NCBI RefSeq assembly: GCF_000001735.4
Contig: NC_003074.8
Coordinates: 20,901,261 to 20,965,260, forward strand
Length of the DNA: 64,000 bases
Reading direction: 5' to 3'
From: Arabidopsis thaliana
Taxonomy: Eukaryota > Streptophyta > Magnoliopsida > Brassicales > Brassicaceae
The translations under genes were made by a program, and so were the position numbers. Below the pieces are notes generated by a model that searched no databases, had not been told where the DNA came from, and saw only the letters and a program-made list of their open reading frames with translations. Positions 59,878 to 64,000 of the stretch are shown piece after piece. How positions within the stretch are numbered: the stretch's first letter is position 1; the number at the start of each line of letters is the position of its first letter.

Positions 59878-61302
59878 CAACATCTTTAGTTTGCTTGTTG
59901 AATTTTCACTTTTCATCCCCAAGTTACCATTTTTAAACGACTTGTTCTACTAACATTGAGTTTCATCTATAATGGTGATCGAATCTTAGCAGATTTGATC
60001 GATTCTTTTTTGTTCTATTTATAGAAATTCTTGAGGTTTAAAAATAAAAGAAAGAAAGGATTTTATATCGTGAGTAGTATATTGAGTAATCTTCAGACGG
60101 AAGCAAAGAAAGCGTGACAAAAAGCCGGCGACTGTCAGACAGGTAGAACTGTAAATATGGAGAAAGATGGGGTTACTTTAACAAAGGTAGACACGTGGCA
60201 CGTGGGAATTAAAGGATATTACAGACTTTACACAGAATTACACAGAGATAAGACAAGTTCTTTTTTAAGCTTTTTTTTTTTTAACAGTCAAAAAGACTCA
60301 ATAGAGTGTAACGGAGAGATTCTTCTACCAGAGTTGCTCTCTTTTGGTTCGTTTTCTTCCTCCAAAATCCAATCTTACCACAGTTTCTTTAGGGTTTCTT
60401 CTTCGTCTTCCTTTGGATCTATGTGAACAGGTATGTAACTGATTGAGCTGCTCTTTCTGATTAACCAAGTAAATTGTTCTCTTGAATCTTATCATTTTAT
60501 TTTGTTTCATTTTTCTTGTTGGATTTAGATCCTTGGATCAAATTTGCTCAAATGTTGTGGTAAAGTCTGTGCCTTTGATTGTATTTCGGATATTTTCTGT
60601 GTGTTTTACTCTGATATTGATTAGGATTTGTGTATTTCGTATTTTTTTTTTCCATTGAAGCGTTTTCTGTGATCTGGTTTTTGATCGATCTTATTCCTCT
60701 TGATTAACCGAACGAAAGATGTTTTGATTTCTGTAGATCTCTTGCATTGTACTTTCTTCATTGTTCTTAATTCGATTTTCTCTCCATTGCTGGATCGCCT
60801 GATGGCTCATTTAGAGTTTTTTTTTCTAGCTCAAATGTGGTTGAACTATAGAGTTTCTGAGTTCATTATTTGGTCATTTTTTAATTGAGTTGGCTTGATT
60901 AAAGAAGAATTTATTTGTTAATCAGCTAGATTAGATTTGAAGATTGTAGTAGATTAGTATGATGTGAATGTTCTAATCTGGGAATAAAGGGTCTAGTGTT
61001 GAGGGAAACATGAGATTTTTCATAATTGGGTGAAATATGTGTTGTAAAGTTTGGTCTTTTATTTGCTTAATTATGACTTGTGGTTCCATTGACTCTTGTA
61101 GTATGAACTAAGCTCTGAGGTAAGCTTGGGAAGTAGGGATATGGCCAAAATCTCTTTGGTTTACCAACTTAGCAAAAAAGTTAGCAGGAGTTGGTGATCA
61201 GTTCTCCTACCGGCTTTTGCAGGCTAATAACTAATACCTGACTGTAAAATCTTCCAAGGTTTCAACCACACAGGGACCTTGTTTCTCTTGTTATTGTAAA
61301 GG
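59878..61302 (+). promoter_or_regulatory. RZF1 promoter and leader with 5'UTR intron
   Basis: Two G-box/ABRE cores (CACGTG at 60192-60197 and 60199-60204) sit 7 bp apart in GACACGTGGCACGTGGG. The leader exon ends near 60430 at a good donor (AACAG|GTATGT). The 3' acceptor is probably CACACAG near 61272, so an intron of about 840 nt lies in the leader. Confidence 0.55.
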
Positions 61303-62265
61303 ATGTCAAGTATTCGGAATACTCATTGGTGTCACAGATGTCAACGTGCTGTTTGGCTTCGAGCTCGAGATGCTGTCTGTTCATATTGTGGAGGAGGGTT
61401 TGTTGAGGAAATCGATATAGGACCGAGTAGAGCTCACAGGGATGTTGAGCGTGATCCAACCTTTGATCTCATGGAAGCTTTCTCAGCCTTTATGAGAAGC
61501 CGTTTAGCTGAAAGAAGCTATGACCGAGAAATCAGCGGAAGACTTGGCTCTGCGGGTTCTGAAAGCTTTTCAAACTTGGCTCCTCTATTGATCTTTGGTG
61601 GCCAAGCTCCCTTTCGATTGGCTGGTGGTGATAATAGTTCAGTTGAAGCCTTTGTCAATGGCGCAGCACCTGGAATTGGTATCGCACGTGGCACCAATGC
61701 CGGAGACTATTTTTTTGGACCCGGTCTTGAAGAACTGATTGAACAGCTTTCCTCAGGCACTCATCACCGAGGCCCACCACCAGCACCGAAATCATCAATT
61801 GATGCATTGCCAACCATCAAGATCACACAGAAGCATCTCAAGTCATCAGACTCTCACTGCCCGGTTTGCAAAGACGAGTTCGAACTGAAATCAGAAGCAA
61901 AACAGATGCCGTGTCACCATATCTATCATTCTGACTGCATTGTCCCGTGGCTGGTTCAGCATAACTCATGCCCAGTCTGTCGTAAAGAGTTGCCATCCAG
62001 AGGATCTTCTTCAAGCACACAGAGTAGTCAGAACAGAAGCACCAATGGAAGAGAAAACAGCAGAAGAAGGAACATTTTCTCTAACCTCTGGCCATTCCGC
62101 TCGTCTAGCTCAAGCTCGACTCAAAACCGCAGAGACACAAACAACACAGCAACTGCAGAAGAAGGCCACTATCATCATCACCAGCAGCAACAGCAACAAC
62201 ATCAACATCAACATCAACAACAACAATCCCATATGGGTTACAGTGGATGGCCTTTTGACTATTAA
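61303..62265 (+). CDS. RZF1: RZF1, RING-H2 E3 ubiquitin ligase
   Basis: An intronless coding frame of 320 residues. The N-terminus has a zinc ribbon (C10, C13, C26, C29; WCHRCQRAVWL, CSYCGGGFVEEI) typical of the RHC1A/BCA2 group. The RING-H2 finger spans residues 186-227 (CPVCKDEFELK, then MPCHHIYHSDCIVPWL, then CPVCRKELP). A Ser/Arg-rich stretch and a His/Gln tract near the C-terminus follow. E3 ligases of this group transfer ubiquitin from E2 to target proteins. Arabidopsis RZF1 is reported as a negative regulator of drought tolerance acting on proline metabolism. The twin G-boxes upstream agree with ABA or drought control. The closest paralogue is RHC1A. The identity is recalled. Confidence 0.93.
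   Translation: MSSIRNTHWCHRCQRAVWLRARDAVCSYCGGGFVEEIDIGPSRAHRDVERDPTFDLMEAFSAFMRSRLAERSYDREISGRLGSAGSESFSNLAPLLIFGGQAPFRLAGGDNSSVEAFVNGAAPGIGIARGTNAGDYFFGPGLEELIEQLSSGTHHRGPPPAPKSSIDALPTIKITQKHLKSSDSHCPVCKDEFELKSEAKQMPCHHIYHSDCIVPWLVQHNSCPVCRKELPSRGSSSSTQSSQNRSTNGRENSRRRNIFSNLWPFRSSSSSSTQNRRDTNNTATAEEGHYHHHQQQQQQHQHQHQQQQSHMGYSGWPFDY
62174..62229 (+). repeat. CAN-type codon repeat (His/Gln tract) in RZF1
   Basis: Runs of CAT, CAC, CAG and CAA codons encode a His/Gln-rich tail outside the RING domain. Confidence 0.9.
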
Positions 62266-63844
62266 AGGTTAATCTAACTCTTGACTCTTTTTAAGCCTTC
62301 TGTTTCACTTTGGTTCTGTGTATTTTGTTTGTGTTTTGTCATGTCTCTCTTTCCCTTACTTTGTTCATTGTTTATTGTAGATCTTCTGTTTCTCTGGTTT
62401 ATCAACTTTATGTTTTTATTTTGAATTGTGTATCTCACACATGTTAGCTTGTTATTGAATTTGCATTGAATAAATTATTGTTTTAGACTAATGTATGATT
62501 TCGTCTGGCGCTAACCAAACTTCGATCTGTCTTTTTTAATTATTATATAGTCATATGTCATCCTTCGTTTACGTTTGTTTTACTTGCACATTTCGTAAGC
62601 AAAAAAAGCTGCTAGACCAGAACCTGAGAACTATGATGTGCTAACAAAAAAGCTTGACTATTCTAGAAGAATCTCGACCTCATTTATAAATATTATTAGA
62701 TTTTGTCATACAAGTTTAAAGAGGAAAGTGATAGTTAGATAACCAAATTGCGTTAGCTCACTCAATGGTGTACCATCAATTTTGTTTATATGCGAATGAT
62801 ATAATAATCTTACTGAACTTATCTTGAGCCCATACGAATATGCTTAACCCCACAAATAGTAGATTCCCATTTATTTGATGGAATAAGCAGCGAATAGCAT
62901 TAATTAGGCACATCACACAAGTCACAAGGTGTAGGAAGAAACTAGGGATGATAAATATCGTAAAACAAGAAGCTCCGAATACATGTCACCGACGAAGATG
63001 AAGCTTTAAAAAGACCCACAAGAAATCTGCCGTAGAGGGGAAAGTGACAAAAGTGTTTGACCTATAAATCTTCTTTGTCTCTTCCGTGATCCAAGTTTCA
63101 CAACTACTTGACTTCTCAACAAGTTATTAGTACTACCAATTCTACACAACACAAATACCCCATCATCATTCAATAATATTTAATATCTTGATATCTGTCT
63201 TCTCAATTAGAGTAGCACTGAAATAGTGGATTTATTAAGTTTACATATAGTTTTCACCCATAAATGTGATGTTCTCTATAATTTTTCATTATCCCATTAA
63301 ATCCTTTCGTAATTATTATTTTTATAACCATTTTCTAAAAAGGAGCATCTTTTGGACATTTTTCCTCAATAATCTTCCTTTTTTTCATTAAAAATGTGGT
63401 ATCTTGCATAATGACAATAAGTATAAATAATAATAAAATTTTCGAAATTTCAAACTGACACGAGCTCACACCCACTAGTGCAACTGCTCTGTACATATAG
63501 TAAACAAATGTTAAATGTAGAAGAAGAAAAAAAGACCAAGATATACCCTTTGTCACAAATTAGAAAAAGAAAGAAAGAGGATCCTTATTGTCATTTGCAG
63601 AGAAAGCTACTTCACTCCTTTCTCTTCCTTCGTCTCTCCGTCTCCCTCAGCCCTACATTTTCTGTTTCCGTCTACAAGAACCACTTTGTTGCTTCCTTTT
63701 CGAGCATCGTCTTCGTCTTCTACAAATTTTGTTTGTTGCTTGGTTTTGAAGCCGGCCTTTGATGGGTGCGGCAGAATCTGGAACCGATCGGAGAAGCTTA
63801 GCTTATGGATTTGGAGTTTCTCTGTGAATGAATCTCTGTTTGTT
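62266..63844. other. RZF1 3'UTR, intergenic DNA and promoter/leader of the last gene
   Basis: RZF1 3'UTR to about 62480, then AT-rich DNA with no gene. From about 63600 the plus strand is CT-rich and TC-rich, as in a leader. Short uORFs occur between 63761 and 63844, one beginning MGAAESGTDRRS. Confidence 0.5.
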
Positions 63845-64000
63845 ATGGGGAAGAATACCGTCGAGGAGCAGAATCTCCCTGTGAGCGACGGAGCTGCTTC
63901 GGCTAGGAATAACGGAGGTGGAGGAATAAGCACATGTTGTTGCTGCGATTGGATCTCTAGCTACTTTAGTCTCAGATGCGTTTTGATTCTTGCTTTTTCT
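63845..64000 (+). CDS. N-terminal part of a membrane-associated plant protein (runs off the window)
   Basis: An ATG at 63845 opens a frame of 52 codons to the window end: MGKNTVEEQNLPVSDGAASA, a Gly-rich stretch, then STCCCCDWISSYFSLRCVLI with the start of a hydrophobic span. The Cys cluster just before a membrane segment could be palmitoylated. Gene order suggests the locus annotated as a hydroxyproline-rich glycoprotein family member (about At3g56590). That name reflects composition, not function, and I cannot confirm it from this fragment. Confidence 0.6.
   Translation, partial: MGKNTVEEQNLPVSDGAASARNNGGGGISTCCCCDWISSYFSLRCVLILAFS

Overview
The window is nuclear DNA of a flowering plant. 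Genes are split by short AT-rich introns with GT-AG ends, intergenic DNA is very AT-rich, and the encoded families are plant ones (LRR receptor kinase, WRKY, NAC, type-A response regulator, DYW-type PPR, SCAB actin-binding protein). Gene order and protein identity match the long arm of Arabidopsis thaliana chromosome 3, about At3g56370 to At3g56590. That assignment rests on recognising the proteins, not on a database search.

Layout. 1-1130 (-) is the N-terminal half of the receptor kinase IRK. 4220-5108 (+) is the type-A response regulator ARR17. 6094-6433 (+) is a frameshifted relic of a group III WRKY gene (WRKY55-like), lying next to WRKY70 (7822-9149, -). About 5 kb of almost empty DNA follows, with one MITE-like element. 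14380-15141 (+) is a possible small spliced gene that overlaps, antisense, the 3' end of a large EDR4-like zinc-ribbon gene (15060-19874, -). Next come thioredoxin H10 (20880-21630, -), a TIM21-like mitochondrial protein (22393-24436, -) and ATG18D (25614-27537, +). 27.6-31.7 kb is scrambled: a duplicated 0.2-kb segment, an F-box/LRR fragment, a SINE-like insertion and a decayed alpha-SNAP copy. Then follow a quinone oxidoreductase-like dehydrogenase (31769-33165, -), an F-box/DUF295 gene (33555-34757, +), SCAB3 (35220-37726, -), HINT1 (40272-41869, +), a small serine-rich protein (42378-42710, +) and an ABT1/ESF2-like RNA-binding protein (43088-44975, -).

From 45.8 to 55.6 kb is a NAC cluster in different states: a short divergent NAC protein, intact NAC064, a displaced NAC exon fragment and frameshifted NAC065. 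Interleaved with them are an internally deleted serine carboxypeptidase-like pseudogene and an intact single-exon DYW PPR gene. The window ends with a SET-domain methyltransferase (57400-59877, +), the RING E3 ligase RZF1 (61303-62265, +) and the first 52 codons of a further gene (63845-64000, +).

How it works together. This is an ordinary eukaryotic gene neighbourhood, not an operon-like system. Its history is the informative part. Several genes (ARR17, the WRKY55 relic, WRKY70, TIM21-like, ATG18D, SCAB3, RZF1) have, from established knowledge, their closest paralogues in the same order on chromosome 2 (ARR16, WRKY55, WRKY54, At2g40800, ATG18C, SCAB2, RHC1A). The window therefore shows which duplicates survived and which decayed. 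I found no undescribed multi-gene system. The best leads are the antisense small ORF, the decay products, the promoter element pairs at WRKY70 and RZF1, and coding repeat expansions.
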